Positions 33,018 to 42,267 of a stretch of 52,896 nucleotides of DNA are shown piece after piece. Under the pieces are notes generated by a model, which did no database searches, was not told where the DNA came from, and saw only the letters and a program-made list of their open reading frames with translations. A program made the position numbers and the translations under genes. This DNA is from JAXDLW01 sp050998755 (GTDB lineage: Bacteria; Chloroflexota; Dormibacteria; DASZGP01): the NCBI GenBank assembly GCA_050998755.1, contig JBPCPW010000068.1, forward strand, positions 1-52,896. The letters run 5' to 3'. Each line of letters begins with the position of its first letter. The first letter of the stretch is position 1.

Positions 33018-33257
33018 GTGTCATTAGTGCACCCTCGCGTGAGGGCGAGGAAGCATGCCGCTGTCACTACCACAACCCTCTGAGATGCGCGCTCGACGTT
33101 CAGCCTCGTCGCCGAATCGCCGCGCGCAGTGCCGGGCGTGTGCGCCGAGGTCGGCCCGCGCTGACTGGACTGCGGCGTCGCAGACAGGGCCAGGGCCAAC
33201 GGTCAGGTTTCAGTATCGGTAGTAGTCGACCGCGCCATTGGTACGTCCATGGTGTCC

Positions 33258-36110
33258 CTACGGCCGCTGACGCCCGGCGCGATCTGGCCGCCAGACGCGC
33301 CGACGCGTCGCCCAGGCCAGAGCGACGACGAGCAGAAGCAACAGTGCGCCGGCCGGGCGCTCAGAGCTGGTGTTGGGCAGGTTGCCAATCGAGGGATGAC
33401 CGCCCGACGCGCTCCCCATCGACCACGTGACGGCCCAATCCGAGACCGCGCCGGCCGCGGTTGGCAGATTGAAGACCACGCCCTGAGCCATATTCGAGTG
33501 GTCGACAAGGACGCCGTTGGCCCAGGTGCGGGCCGACGCCGGGTCTGCGTCCGGGGGCAGCCGGACGGACATCTGCACTCCACCCCCCGCCTGCGGGGTG
33601 ACATAGCCGCGCATCCTGGCCTTCTCGACCGCAAGGCCGACCTGTGGGAACCGCAGGGAATACGTGGCCATGGGCAGGTGCGGCGAGACGTCATAGCCGG
33701 CTTTAGTGGCCGTGATACCGCCAAGGTTCAGGGCGTTCATCACCAACCAGGTGGGCTGCTCTGTGATCTGTCCCTGGTAGTTGGTGTTGTTCACCGCGCC
33801 GCCGCACTGTTCGGGGTTGGACTGGAAGAACGCCTGACAGAGGTCGTCCACCGAGGTTATGCCGTCCCAGTGGTTGGGGAATACCGCGGCATGAGTGGCA
33901 AGGGAGTTGCGGGTGTACTCGCTGAAAGCCAGATCCCGCGCCCCTGGCAGCACGCCATCCAGCGCGCCGTACGCCCAGGTCAGCCAGCCGTTGGGATCGA
34001 ACCAGACACTGCCTGGCCACACCGCGTTGTTGCCCCCCAGGGTGGGGTTGACCGGGTAAGTTTCGGTCACGCCTGGGTCGTTGGCGGCCGGCCCCAGGGC
34101 GGTGCCGATCCGCGCCGGTCCGTGAATGATCGCCGGGGCGTTCTTGCCGTCGAGGTATCGTGCGATGTTCGATGCCAGGGTCTGCGCCTGTGAAGGGGAC
34201 GCCGCCCCGGCCAACAGCGCCCACGGCTGCGGCTCTTCAAAGATGACCCCCTTGCCGATCTGCGTGCCGTCGGGATGGTAGCCGCGGGAGAACCATCCCT
34301 TACCAGTCCACTCGCGCTGCAGCGTGGCCACGTTGGAGGCCGCCGCGGTCCGGAGCTGGGCCGCGAACGCGGCATCCCCCCGCAGGTCGGCGAGGGCGGC
34401 AAGCCGCGGGTAGGTGTAGGCCGTTTGCGCCGTCACCAGCATGGTCTCCGACATCTGCGAAAACTCGGTGGCGAGGTCGGACCAGTCCCCGGTCGCGCCC
34501 GACGGCGCGAACAGGTAGCCGCCATGTGGCCCCTTGCTCGCCTCCTGGTGGGCGAAGGCGATCTTCAGGTGATCCCAGACGGTGGCGCCGGTGGGCGCCA
34601 TGTAGAAGTTGACGGGCCGGTCGAAGAAGGCTGTGTCGCGCGTCGATAGGCCGTACTCGCTGGCGCCCAGTAGCAGCCAGAAGTCAAGGTCATTGGACGT
34701 CCCCAGGTCGAACCGCGTGCAGAGACCGACCATCCCGTAGGGCAGCTGGGCAGCCTGCGGCACGCTGGTGGTGGCGACGGGCTGTAGCCCCGAGGAGTAG
34801 AGCAGGATCTCCCGGGCCAGAGGTGGATCCATGTAGTTGATGGGCAGGATGTAATGCAGCCAACTGCGGTAGCCGAGGTTTGCGCCGAGGTCGTACTGGT
34901 AGTAGCCGCCCTGGGTAATGGTGTGATACCCGCAGCCCTCCTCATAGACCGTCGCCGAGCGCAGGAGGTAGGCGTCCCAGGTCAGCTCGCGCGCCAGCCA
35001 GGTGTGACCGGCGTCATAGATCGCTTTGGGCAGGACGGCTGCCCAGGCGCGCGCGCTGGTGCCAAAGGCATTGGTGGAGGCGCGCAGCCGGGCGACCATG
35101 GGCGCAATGGCGGCAGGGTGCGCGTAACCGTAGACGTAATGAAGGGTCTTCGACTCCCCCGGGGCGAGGACTGCATTGCTCTGCAACGCCATCATCGTGC
35201 TGCCCTCAGTGGGATCTGGCACCGCGGCCGCCATACCGTTGGCCAGGTGACCCCCGGCCACCGCGGCGGGCAGGGCGCGCGAACCGGCACCGAAGAAACC
35301 TGCGGAGGTTGTCTCGTGGCCGGCGGTGCCGCCGCCGAGAGCGGCAGAGAAGATGCTGAGGGGGTCGCGGTCCGCCCCGTGGTTGGTCTGCGCCACCGTC
35401 AATGTGCTGGTGGCGGCGTTCCAGCTTGGCGCGTCAAGCCCCCGGTAGTCGTGCAGTCCCTGCTCGTAGGGATTGACATCCCAGTACTCGAACCAGGAGA
35501 TGTTCTGGGACGCCGCGGAGCGGTTGGAGATGGTCACGTCGTGGAGCAGCACGGGGTCGTTGCCGAACGGGGCGTATACCACATCGCTGATCCCAGTCCC
35601 CGTGGTCTGCAGTTTGCGCGCGTAGTAACCGACCCCAAAATCCCGCTCCATGGTGGAACCCGCCGGGCGGTCGTCGTAAAGGTTGCTGATGACCCGGCCG
35701 TCCACGTTGAGGTAGCCGAAACCTCCGGTGAAGTGATTGTTGGCGGCGTCGTAGTGGTTCATCCATTGGGACAGCCGGTCCTGGCTCCAGAGTTGCACCC
35801 ATCCATGGTTGTAGGCGTCGGCGATGACGTGGTCATTGCCCACCTGGTGCCAGGCGTTATTGGCGCCAACCAGCTCCTCCTGGTTGGCGATGGGGTTGTG
35901 ATTCTGGTCGATGTCATAGCGGTAGTAAGGAAGACCGTACGCATCTACCTGCCACGCGCCAAAGTTGCCGCTGCCATATGTCGAGTTGAGATCCGGCGGG
36001 GAGTGGTCAGCCGACAGAAATGGCGGCGCTGTTTCGGCCGCGACCGGGATCGCATGGAACCCCACGGTAACGGCGAGCAACATGATCAAGCCTCGCCAGC
36101 GGGTAGTCAC
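33258..36110 (-). CDS. Secreted GH94-like (glycosyltransferase 36 superfamily) protein with LPNTS anchor, copy 1
   Basis: About 950 residues. The signal peptide ends IPVAAE. An N-terminal beta-sandwich-like half (AYNHGWVQLWSQDRLSQW, LYDDRPAGS, LLHDVTISNR, WFEYWDVNPY) precedes an (alpha/alpha)6-type catalytic half with DAYLLRSATVYEEGCGYHTI, FDLGTSNDLDFWLLLGASEY and GDWSDLATEFSQMSETMLVT (~540). This matches the GH94/phosphorylase layout, whose general acid sits in GDWND; here it reads GDWSD. The C-terminus has GNLPNTSSERPAG, a helix and RRRVWRPDR, so cell-wall anchoring is likely. GTG 36110 overlaps the upstream paralogue's TGA (GTGA). The substrate is probably an extracellular glycan; phosphorolysis outside the cell is unlikely, so hydrolysis or binding is inferred. 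Confidence 0.75.
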   Translation of the reverse strand: MTTRWRGLIMLLAVTVGFHAIPVAAETAPPFLSADHSPPDLNSTYGSGNFGAWQVDAYGLPYYRYDIDQNHNPIANQEELVGANNAWHQVGNDHVIADAYNHGWVQLWSQDRLSQWMNHYDAANNHFTGGFGYLNVDGRVISNLYDDRPAGSTMERDFGVGYYARKLQTTGTGISDVVYAPFGNDPVLLHDVTISNRSAASQNISWFEYWDVNPYEQGLHDYRGLDAPSWNAATSTLTVAQTNHGADRDPLSIFSAALGGGTAGHETTSAGFFGAGSRALPAAVAGGHLANGMAAAVPDPTEGSTMMALQSNAVLAPGESKTLHYVYGYAHPAAIAPMVARLRASTNAFGTSARAWAAVLPKAIYDAGHTWLARELTWDAYLLRSATVYEEGCGYHTITQGGYYQYDLGANLGYRSWLHYILPINYMDPPLAREILLYSSGLQPVATTSVPQAAQLPYGMVGLCTRFDLGTSNDLDFWLLLGASEYGLSTRDTAFFDRPVNFYMAPTGATVWDHLKIAFAHQEASKGPHGGYLFAPSGATGDWSDLATEFSQMSETMLVTAQTAYTYPRLAALADLRGDAAFAAQLRTAAASNVATLQREWTGKGWFSRGYHPDGTQIGKGVIFEEPQPWALLAGAASPSQAQTLASNIARYLDGKNAPAIIHGPARIGTALGPAANDPGVTETYPVNPTLGGNNAVWPGSVWFDPNGWLTWAYGALDGVLPGARDLAFSEYTRNSLATHAAVFPNHWDGITSVDDLCQAFFQSNPEQCGGAVNNTNYQGQITEQPTWLVMNALNLGGITATKAGYDVSPHLPMATYSLRFPQVGLAVEKARMRGYVTPQAGGGVQMSVRLPPDADPASARTWANGVLVDHSNMAQGVVFNLPTAAGAVSDWAVTWSMGSASGGHPSIGNLPNTSSERPAGALLLLLVVALAWATRRRVWRPDRAGRQRP

Positions 36111-38929
36111 CGTGCCAAGGTCCGTCGACGCCGGCGCCAGGCGATCCATGCCAGGCTCACGGCGGCCGCCGGAAGCCACCATCTGGTCCAGCCGAGATTG
36201 CCGGTGTTGGGCAACGCACCGCTGGTGCCGGGAATCGTTGACCCGGCGTCGCTGATCGCCCAGTCGCCGGCCATGCCCGCGCTGGCCGGCAGCTGGAACT
36301 CGATCAGTGACCCCCGCATCACGTGGGAGACGATGGCGCCGTTGGCCCAGCTGACGGCGCGATCCGCGGTCACTCCCGGCGGCAGCGCGACGTCCATCGT
36401 CAAGGTTCCAGCCGCGACCGGACGAAGGTAGCCACGCAGCAGCCCCGGCTGCTGCGCCACCCCCACAAGTGGGAACCGCACCTCGAACGTGTCCATCGGC
36501 AGGTGGGGGACGACCTGCATGCCGGCTCCCGTGGGGGTCACACCGGCAAGGTGGATGGTGTCGAAGAGGGTGTAGGCGGGCTGGTGCATGATCTGGGTGT
36601 TGTAGGCGCTGGTGAGCCCGATGCCACAGGTCTGCGGCTTTGGGGCATAGAAGCTGGAGCAGGAATCGTCGACTGAGATCAGCCCGTCCCAGTGATCGGG
36701 GTAGGCGACGGCGTGGGCATGCAGGGTGTTGCGGGTGAACTCGTCCCAGGCGTGCAGGCGGGCGTCAGGGACCAGCCCGTCCAGTTCGCCGATGGCCCAG
36801 ACCATCCAGCCGTTCACCGCGAACCACCCCCCCGGGGGCCAACCGACATTGTTGGAGACCGTGCCCGTGGTCACCGTCGGGTGCTCGGTGATCCCGGGGT
36901 CCGCCGCGGCGGCGGTCAGCGCCGAGCCGATCTTGGCGGGACCGTGCAGCGCCGCGGGCGCACCGACCCCCGATAGAAACCGGCGGAACTGGTTGACCAA
37001 TCTCGCCGACTGATTTGGGGTCGTGGCCCCGGCCAGCAGGGCCCAGCCCTGAGGCTCCTCGAATATCGTGCCGTAGCCGATCTGCTGTGTGCCTGAGTAG
37101 CCGCGGGTGAACCATCCCATAGGGCCCAACTCGCTCCTGACGACCCCGAGGTCTGTGGCAGCAGTAGCCCGCAGCCGGTGGGCAAATGCGTGGTCACCGC
37201 GCATGTCGGCCACGGTGGCGAGGCGGGGATACACATATGCCGCCTGCGCTGTCACAAGGTTCGACTCGCTCATCTGCAGGAACTCGGTGGCGAAGTCGTT
37301 CCAATCCCCCGTGCTTCCGGTGGGCAGCATCTGGTATTCGCCGTGCAGCCCATGACCCACAACCTGTTCCTGGTAGGTGTACGCCGCCTTGAGATGATCC
37401 GCGATGGTCGCGGCGGCGCCGGTGGAGTACGGCACCTGCTCGTCAAGGAAAGCGGTGTCACGGGTTGCCAGGACGTATTCCGCGGTCGACCACAGCAGCC
37501 ACAGCCCGAGGTCGTCGGAGGTCCCGAGATCGAAGCGCTTGCACGGCCCGGTCAGGCCATAGGGGATCTGGCCCCCGAGCGGCGGCTGCTCCTGCGCCGA
37601 AAAACGGATCACCTCGCGGGCCAGCTCGGGGTCCGCGTAGATCATCGGCAGCATGTGCTGGAGGGGGTCTCGGTATGCCTCGTTCTCGCCGAAGTAGTAC
37701 TGGTAGTAGCCACCCTGGGAGATGATGTGGTGGCCGCAGCCCTCGTCATACGTCGCCCCCGACTTGACGGTATAGGCGTCCCACTGGAGCTCGCGGGACA
37801 ACCAGCCGTAATCGGCGCCAAAGGAAGCCTTCGGCAGCCACGCGCCCCACCTGGCCTGGCTCGCCGCCCACGCATCGGGGCTGCCGCGGTAGGGCTGAAG
37901 CATCGGCTGGATAGCCTGGGGATGACCGTAGCCATACGCGTACCGCAGGGTGACCGAGCGCCCTGGGGCCAGGCTGAAGGGACTCTGCATCGCGAACATG
38001 GTGTTGCCCACCGCGCCGTTCAGCCCCGGGAGCGCGATCGAGCCGGTGGTCCCGGAGGCGACCGCCGCGGGCGCTGCCCGGGTGCCGGAGCCGAAGAACG
38101 CCGACGTGCTGGTGTCGTAGCCGGAGACGGGCGCCGCGAGGGCGCTGGCGAATATCGTGAGCGGGCTGTTGTCCAGGCCGTTGGCGAGCTGCGCGACACT
38201 CAGGGTCTTACTCGCGGCGTCATAGACCGGGGCGGCCACTCCGCGCGGAACCGTGGACGGAGCCTGAACTTGCGGGTTGACATCCCAGTACTCGAAGTAG
38301 GAGCCGCTGCTCGGCTGCTGCCCGGTGTTGGTGACGGTGACATCGTGGAGCAGTAGCGAGTCGTCGCCGTAGGGCGCGAACACGACGTCATCGGTGGTGG
38401 TGCCGGGCTGCGCCATCGACTTGTGGAAGTAGCCCATTCCGAAGTCGCGTTGGGCGACTGCCCCCGCGGGTCGGTCGTCGTACAGGGTGCTGCTGACCGT
38501 TCCGCCCACGTTGAGGTATCCGTACCCACCCGAGTAGTGGCGGTTTGTCGCGTCGTACCGGTTCATCCACTGGTACTGACGGTCCTGGCTCCAGACCTGG
38601 GTGTAGCCGTGGTTGTACGCGGTGGCCAGCAAATGCCCATTGCCAACCTGGGACCAGGCGTCGCGACTTCCCGCCAGTTCGGACTGCGCGGCCTGGGGAG
38701 CGCTCATCTCGTCGAGGGTGTAGCGATATGCGGGCAGGCCGAAGCGGTCTACCGTCCAGGTGCCGAAGGAGCCGCTGCCGGCGGTCGAGGAGACATCGGG
38801 CGCGGCTGTCGAGCGGGACAGGAAGGGCGGCGCGACCGGCGCCGCCGCATCGACCTGGACGGCCGACAGTACCGCGATTCCCAGCAGCGTCGCCCACCGC
38901 GCCTGCCGCGCCCTAGGTACCCAGCTCAC
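36107..38929 (-). CDS. Secreted GH94-like protein with LPNTG sortase signal, copy 2
   Basis: 940 residues, clearly paralogous to the next gene downstream throughout (WSQDRQYQWMNRYDATN, LYDDRPAGA, FEYWDVNPQ, RELQWDAYTV, CKRFDLGTSDDLGLWLLW). The catalytic-region motif is GDWNDFATEFLQMSESNLVT (~540), with the canonical GDWND retained. Near the end, GALPNTGNLG (~905) is a textbook LPxTG sorting motif followed by a helix and RRRRRTLAR. The signal peptide ends VQVDAA. GTG 38929 has GGAG 5 nt upstream. It is first in a two-gene unit, divergent from a MerR regulator. It probably acts on a cell-surface or environmental polysaccharide. Confidence 0.78.
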   Translation of the reverse strand: MSWVPRARQARWATLLGIAVLSAVQVDAAAPVAPPFLSRSTAAPDVSSTAGSGSFGTWTVDRFGLPAYRYTLDEMSAPQAAQSELAGSRDAWSQVGNGHLLATAYNHGYTQVWSQDRQYQWMNRYDATNRHYSGGYGYLNVGGTVSSTLYDDRPAGAVAQRDFGMGYFHKSMAQPGTTTDDVVFAPYGDDSLLLHDVTVTNTGQQPSSGSYFEYWDVNPQVQAPSTVPRGVAAPVYDAASKTLSVAQLANGLDNSPLTIFASALAAPVSGYDTSTSAFFGSGTRAAPAAVASGTTGSIALPGLNGAVGNTMFAMQSPFSLAPGRSVTLRYAYGYGHPQAIQPMLQPYRGSPDAWAASQARWGAWLPKASFGADYGWLSRELQWDAYTVKSGATYDEGCGHHIISQGGYYQYYFGENEAYRDPLQHMLPMIYADPELAREVIRFSAQEQPPLGGQIPYGLTGPCKRFDLGTSDDLGLWLLWSTAEYVLATRDTAFLDEQVPYSTGAAATIADHLKAAYTYQEQVVGHGLHGEYQMLPTGSTGDWNDFATEFLQMSESNLVTAQAAYVYPRLATVADMRGDHAFAHRLRATAATDLGVVRSELGPMGWFTRGYSGTQQIGYGTIFEEPQGWALLAGATTPNQSARLVNQFRRFLSGVGAPAALHGPAKIGSALTAAAADPGITEHPTVTTGTVSNNVGWPPGGWFAVNGWMVWAIGELDGLVPDARLHAWDEFTRNTLHAHAVAYPDHWDGLISVDDSCSSFYAPKPQTCGIGLTSAYNTQIMHQPAYTLFDTIHLAGVTPTGAGMQVVPHLPMDTFEVRFPLVGVAQQPGLLRGYLRPVAAGTLTMDVALPPGVTADRAVSWANGAIVSHVMRGSLIEFQLPASAGMAGDWAISDAGSTIPGTSGALPNTGNLGWTRWWLPAAAVSLAWIAWRRRRRTLAR

Positions 38930-38967
38930 CCCAACTCCACCCCGGCCAATTCCATCTCTTCTCGCAT

Positions 38968-39000
38968 TCTACACAGATCTATAAAGTGCTACATTGTAGA
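38968..39000 (+). promoter_or_regulatory. Divergent promoter and dyad between GH94-like and MerR genes
   Basis: CTACATTGTAG (38989-38999) is a perfect 11-bp palindrome, and TCTACA/TGTAGA pairs at 38968-38973 and 38995-39000. TATAAA at 38980-38985 can serve as the -10 of the MerR gene, giving a leader of about 15 nt. MerR proteins bind dyads between -35 and -10, so this is the likely operator controlling both directions. Confidence 0.55.
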
Positions 39001-39006
39001 CGAACT

Positions 39007-39747
39007 ATGACGGCTGAAACCGCACGTGAGGCCAGCCCGGTGGCCGACGTCGACGGCGCTGGACTTCGGATGCGCGACCTCACCCGTCGTACCGGGGTCC
39101 CCGCGGCCACCATCCACTTCTACGCCGCCTCGGGGCTGCTGCCGCGGGCGACCAAGCTGAGCCGCACCTCCGCGCGCTACCCGCAGGCCACCGTCGAGCG
39201 CGTCCGCTGGATTCGCACCGTGCAGAAGGAGTTCCGGCTCTCCCTGCGGGCGATCAGCTGGGTGCTCGCCGAACTCGGCCAGGTGCCAATCGCCGAGATC
39301 CGCTCCCGCCTGGCGCTGGGCGAACTCCTCGACCGGCGGATCCACATGGTGCTGCCGCCAGAGCACCGGAACCTGCCCCCGCAACTGGTGGCCGAGATGC
39401 AGGAGCTGGGGCTGGTTGCGGCGGTCCAGCCCGGCGGCTCCCGCGCGCCTGCCGACGACAGGCTGCTGGAGATCATCGCCATGATGCGGGATGCTGGATT
39501 CAACCCGGAGAACGGCTTCACCAATGAGCAGCTGCTGCTCTATCGCGATGCCATGCGCGACCTGGTGCGCAAGGAGGCAGGTCGCATCGTCGAGGCCGGC
39601 CGCCGCCTCGGTCCGGAGGCGGCGGTAGCGGTGGTTGAACGGGGATTGCCGGCGATCGAGGAACTGGTGCGATTTTTCCACATGCGGGCGATAGCCGAGG
39701 CCATCGAGGAGTGGCGCGCCACCACCGCCCGCGAGCCAGTCAATTGA
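39007..39747 (+). CDS. MerR-family transcriptional regulator
   Basis: A 246-residue protein. The MerR HTH (~22-90) reads RMRDLTRRTGVPAATIHFYA, ASGLLPRATKLSRTSARYPQ and VERVRWIRTVQKEF, including the conserved IxFYxxxGLLP turn and Y/R wing. The C-terminal 150 residues are helical without a metal-binding Cys cluster, so the effector is unlikely to be a heavy metal. It is divergent from the two GH94-like genes, and its TGA overlaps the TTG of the sialidase-fold gene (TTGA). One regulator therefore sits at the centre of three anchored surface proteins and probably controls all of them. Confidence 0.9.
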   Translation: MTAETAREASPVADVDGAGLRMRDLTRRTGVPAATIHFYAASGLLPRATKLSRTSARYPQATVERVRWIRTVQKEFRLSLRAISWVLAELGQVPIAEIRSRLALGELLDRRIHMVLPPEHRNLPPQLVAEMQELGLVAAVQPGGSRAPADDRLLEIIAMMRDAGFNPENGFTNEQLLLYRDAMRDLVRKEAGRIVEAGRRLGPEAAVAVVERGLPAIEELVRFFHMRAIAEAIEEWRATTAREPVN

Positions 39748-41357
39748 GAGCGCGCTGGCGCGCGCACGCGAGGACGCTCCTTATCGGCTTCGGCCTGGCG
39801 GCAGCCTTGGCCTTGCCGGCGCGGGCGGCGGCACCCAGCCTACCGCCCGGGTGCCACGCCGAGTGGCCGGTGTTCGTCCACTATTCAGGCGGGATCCCGG
39901 CCGCTCCGGCCACCCCGCCGCCGGTACCATGCGCCACCGAGACAGGCCAGGCGACCTCAGAGACCACGGTAGCGGTCACCAACCGCGGTTCGCTGATCTT
40001 CTCGCCGTCGCAGACCGAGAACACCCTGGGACGCTCCGCCGACCAGGGCCGATCCTGGACGCTGGTGGCGCCGGCGGGCGAGCAGCCGACAGCCCTGTTC
40101 AACACCGTCGACCCTCAGGTGTCAGTCGACCGGCGAACCGGCCGCGTCTTCTGGGTCCACGTGACCGGCCCCAGCCGCAGCCTGGCGGGGTCGGTACCGG
40201 GCGGAATCTTGCCGCCGGAGCTGCTGATCCTGCTCGGACCGGGCAACGGCTTCCAGGTGTATCGCTCCGACGATGACGGTCAGAGCTTCGCCACCGCGGA
40301 CTACCAGACCGCTCCCATGGGAGACTGGGAAAAGCTCTTCTTCGGCCCGCCCACCAGGTCCGGCCCCAAGCCCTCGGGCTACCCGAACGTGGTTTACGTC
40401 TGCGCCAACTCCCCAACCCAGGTGACCGGGCCGAGCCGGCTGTGCTACCGGTCATTGGACGGAGGGATCACCTTCAGCGCGGACGGTTACGTGATCCAGC
40501 CGGGTGTCACCGGCATCTGCCCACCGCTGGGCGGCAACACCGGCGTCGTCGACAGCCACGGCACGGTGTTCCAGCCGCAGGCATGCCAGAACGGCGCCTA
40601 CCTGGCCATCAGTGGCGACGAGGGCCAGACCTACAGCTGGGTGCCCATCGGTACCGCGCCGCCCAACTCCAGCCTGACCAGCGGCAATATCCAGCTGGCT
40701 ATGGACTCGGCGGACAATCTGTACGTCAGCTTCCAGGTCGGCGACATGTTGATGCTGACGATCTCGCGCGACCACGGTGCGACCTGGAGCTCGCCCATCA
40801 GCGCCACCGCACCGGGCGTCCATGGCGTCACCCTGCCCTCCCTCAGCGTGGGGCCTAAGGGAGCAGTCGGCCTGACCTACTACGGCCTGCCGCGAGCGGT
40901 CACCGCCGGCGCCGCGGACGCTTACATCACCGAGACCACCACCGCCCTCGACGTACATCCGCTCTGGGTGTCCGGGATGATCAACGATCCCGCACACCCG
41001 GTGTATTTTGCCGGGGGGCTCACGGTCTATCCCCGGCCTGACTTTATAGGCGGTGATTTCGACGCCGCCGGGCAGTTTTGGGCCGGGATCGCTCGGCAGC
41101 GGGGACCCGAGAGCTCCGATGGAACAATCCAGACCACCGGCTACGTGAGCCGGCTGTTGGGCGCGGTGCCAGCCGCGAGGCATGTGGTCACGGCGGCGGC
41201 CTCGCCACTCCCCAACACGTCGGCGGATGATCTTCGCTGGGTCGCGCTGCCGCTGCTCGGGGTGACCGCGCTGGCAGTGATCTGCGGGCTCCGCGGGGCA
41301 TTGGGTCTACCATCCTCGGCGGGCCGGCGTCCGGATCCAGCGTCGCGAGGCAGGTGA
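39744..41357 (+). CDS. Secreted sialidase-fold (Asp-box) protein with LPNTS anchor
   Basis: 537 residues from TTG 39744, translationally coupled to MerR. The signal peptide ends LPARAAA. Five Asp-boxes (SxDxGxxW/F) lie at ~97 SADQGRSW, ~174 SDDDGQSF, ~237 SLDGGITF, ~289 SGDEGQTY and ~341 SRDHGATW, diagnostic of a beta-propeller of the sialidase/BNR type. I cannot see a clear arginine triad, so true sialidase activity is unproven; many such propellers only bind. The C-terminus is ASPLPNTSADD (~489), a helix (WVALPLLGVTALAVICG) and an Arg-rich tail. The same anchor type as the neighbouring GH94-like proteins suggests joint glycan handling at the wall. Confidence 0.8.
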   Translation: MRARWRAHARTLLIGFGLAAALALPARAAAPSLPPGCHAEWPVFVHYSGGIPAAPATPPPVPCATETGQATSETTVAVTNRGSLIFSPSQTENTLGRSADQGRSWTLVAPAGEQPTALFNTVDPQVSVDRRTGRVFWVHVTGPSRSLAGSVPGGILPPELLILLGPGNGFQVYRSDDDGQSFATADYQTAPMGDWEKLFFGPPTRSGPKPSGYPNVVYVCANSPTQVTGPSRLCYRSLDGGITFSADGYVIQPGVTGICPPLGGNTGVVDSHGTVFQPQACQNGAYLAISGDEGQTYSWVPIGTAPPNSSLTSGNIQLAMDSADNLYVSFQVGDMLMLTISRDHGATWSSPISATAPGVHGVTLPSLSVGPKGAVGLTYYGLPRAVTAGAADAYITETTTALDVHPLWVSGMINDPAHPVYFAGGLTVYPRPDFIGGDFDAAGQFWAGIARQRGPESSDGTIQTTGYVSRLLGAVPAARHVVTAAASPLPNTSADDLRWVALPLLGVTALAVICGLRGALGLPSSAGRRPDPASRGR

Positions 41358-41439
41358 AGGCGCGCTTGTGGAGCCGGTTCAGGAGCGGCTGGACCGGTAC
41401 TTTTCCCGACACAGAACCGCCGAATGGGAGGTTGTGACG

Positions 41440-41668
41440 GTGCCGAAATTTCTTACGATCGGGTACGGCGATGAAGTTGGTTACAGGTGCGCAATCACGG
41501 CGCCTTGCGGGTGCGGACGCAGCGCGGAGCGTTTCTGCGGTCCGATCTTCCGATTGCAGGATTCGCTCTGATCGATGCAGCAGACGCCGACGAAGCCGTG
41601 AAGCTTGTTGCGGGCACCCTTGTGCGGTCGCCAACGGCGTCGTTGAGGTCTGGCCGCTGTTGGCCTAG
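41440..41668 (+). pseudogene. YCII-related domain protein, deleted and frameshifted
   Basis: GTG 41440 opens PKFLTIGYGDEVGY, the family's first strand. In a second frame follow HGALRVRTQRGAFLRSDLP and GFALIDAADADEAVKLVAGT, the ferredoxin-like core. A third frame finishes PCAVANGVVEVWPLLA before TAG 41668. At least two breaks separate them, and the middle of the N-terminal half is missing. YCII-like proteins are small dimeric ferredoxin-like enzymes or accessory proteins. The pieces are in correct order and close together, so decay is recent or partly due to sequence errors. Confidence 0.65.
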
Positions 41669-41716
41669 CTTAGCTACATCGCTAGATCAGGAGGCAGGCG
41701 AGCCGAATCGGTCATC

Positions 41717-42267
41717 TCAACTCTTCGTTCGCGCTGGCACGTAGGTCAGCACGACAACACCTGACGCGTGCCGCTTCACATCGACCAACGTCAGTTCGAC
41801 CTTCGCAGCCCCCTCGGGGAACAGGCGCTTGCCAGCGCCAAGCGCCACGGGATGGACCATGAATCGATACTCGTCGACCAGCCCCGCGGTCGTCAGGCCG
41901 CAGACCAGCTGGCCGCTGCCGGCGACGAGGAGATCGCGTCCCGGCTGGCGCCTCAGCTTCAAGACCTCTTCGACCAGGTCGCCCTTGAGGACTGTGGTGT
42001 TGGTCCATTCCGGGGTCTCGAGGATCGAGGACACCACGTATTTGGGCATCCGTTCATGCGCTCGCCGAAGTCGCCCGTATCGGTCATCTCGGGCCAGGCT
42101 TTGGCAAAGCCCTCGTAGGTGATGCGCCCCAGTAGCTGGGCGTCGGCGGCGAAGAGCTCGTCGTGCTTGAACTTCATCGCCTCGTCCCCAAACCATTTCT
42201 CGGACCACTGTCCGGGCTCGTCGAAGACTCCATCAATGGTCAGGTACTCGGTTACGACCAGTTTCAT
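41717..42267 (-). pseudogene. Dihydrofolate-reductase-like (RibD C-terminal) protein, single frameshift
   Basis: ATG 42267 follows GGAGGCAGAC and opens MKLVVTEYLTIDGVFDEPGQ, with LFAADAQLLGRITYEGFAKA, a standard RibD_C/DHFR-like N-terminus. After GDFGERMNG the frame changes to MPKYVVSSILE, then DLLVAGSGQLVCGLTTAGLV and HPVALGAGKRLFP. One missing base near 42050 (in GG before ATGCCC on the coding strand) restores a full ~180-residue protein. Family members are NADPH-dependent reductases of unknown substrate, common in soil bacteria. Everything except the one base looks functional, so an assembly error is plausible. Confidence 0.75.

Noticed and set aside
34854..36431. Long plus-strand frames opposite the GH94-like genes (also 37178-38356)
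   Set aside because: Mirror frames typical of high-GC coding DNA; Val/Gly/Arg-rich without recognisable domains, while the minus strand encodes full-length paralogues.
39744..41357. Naming the Asp-box protein a true sialidase
   Set aside because: Five Asp-boxes define the fold, but the catalytic arginine triad and Tyr/Glu pair could not be identified by eye.
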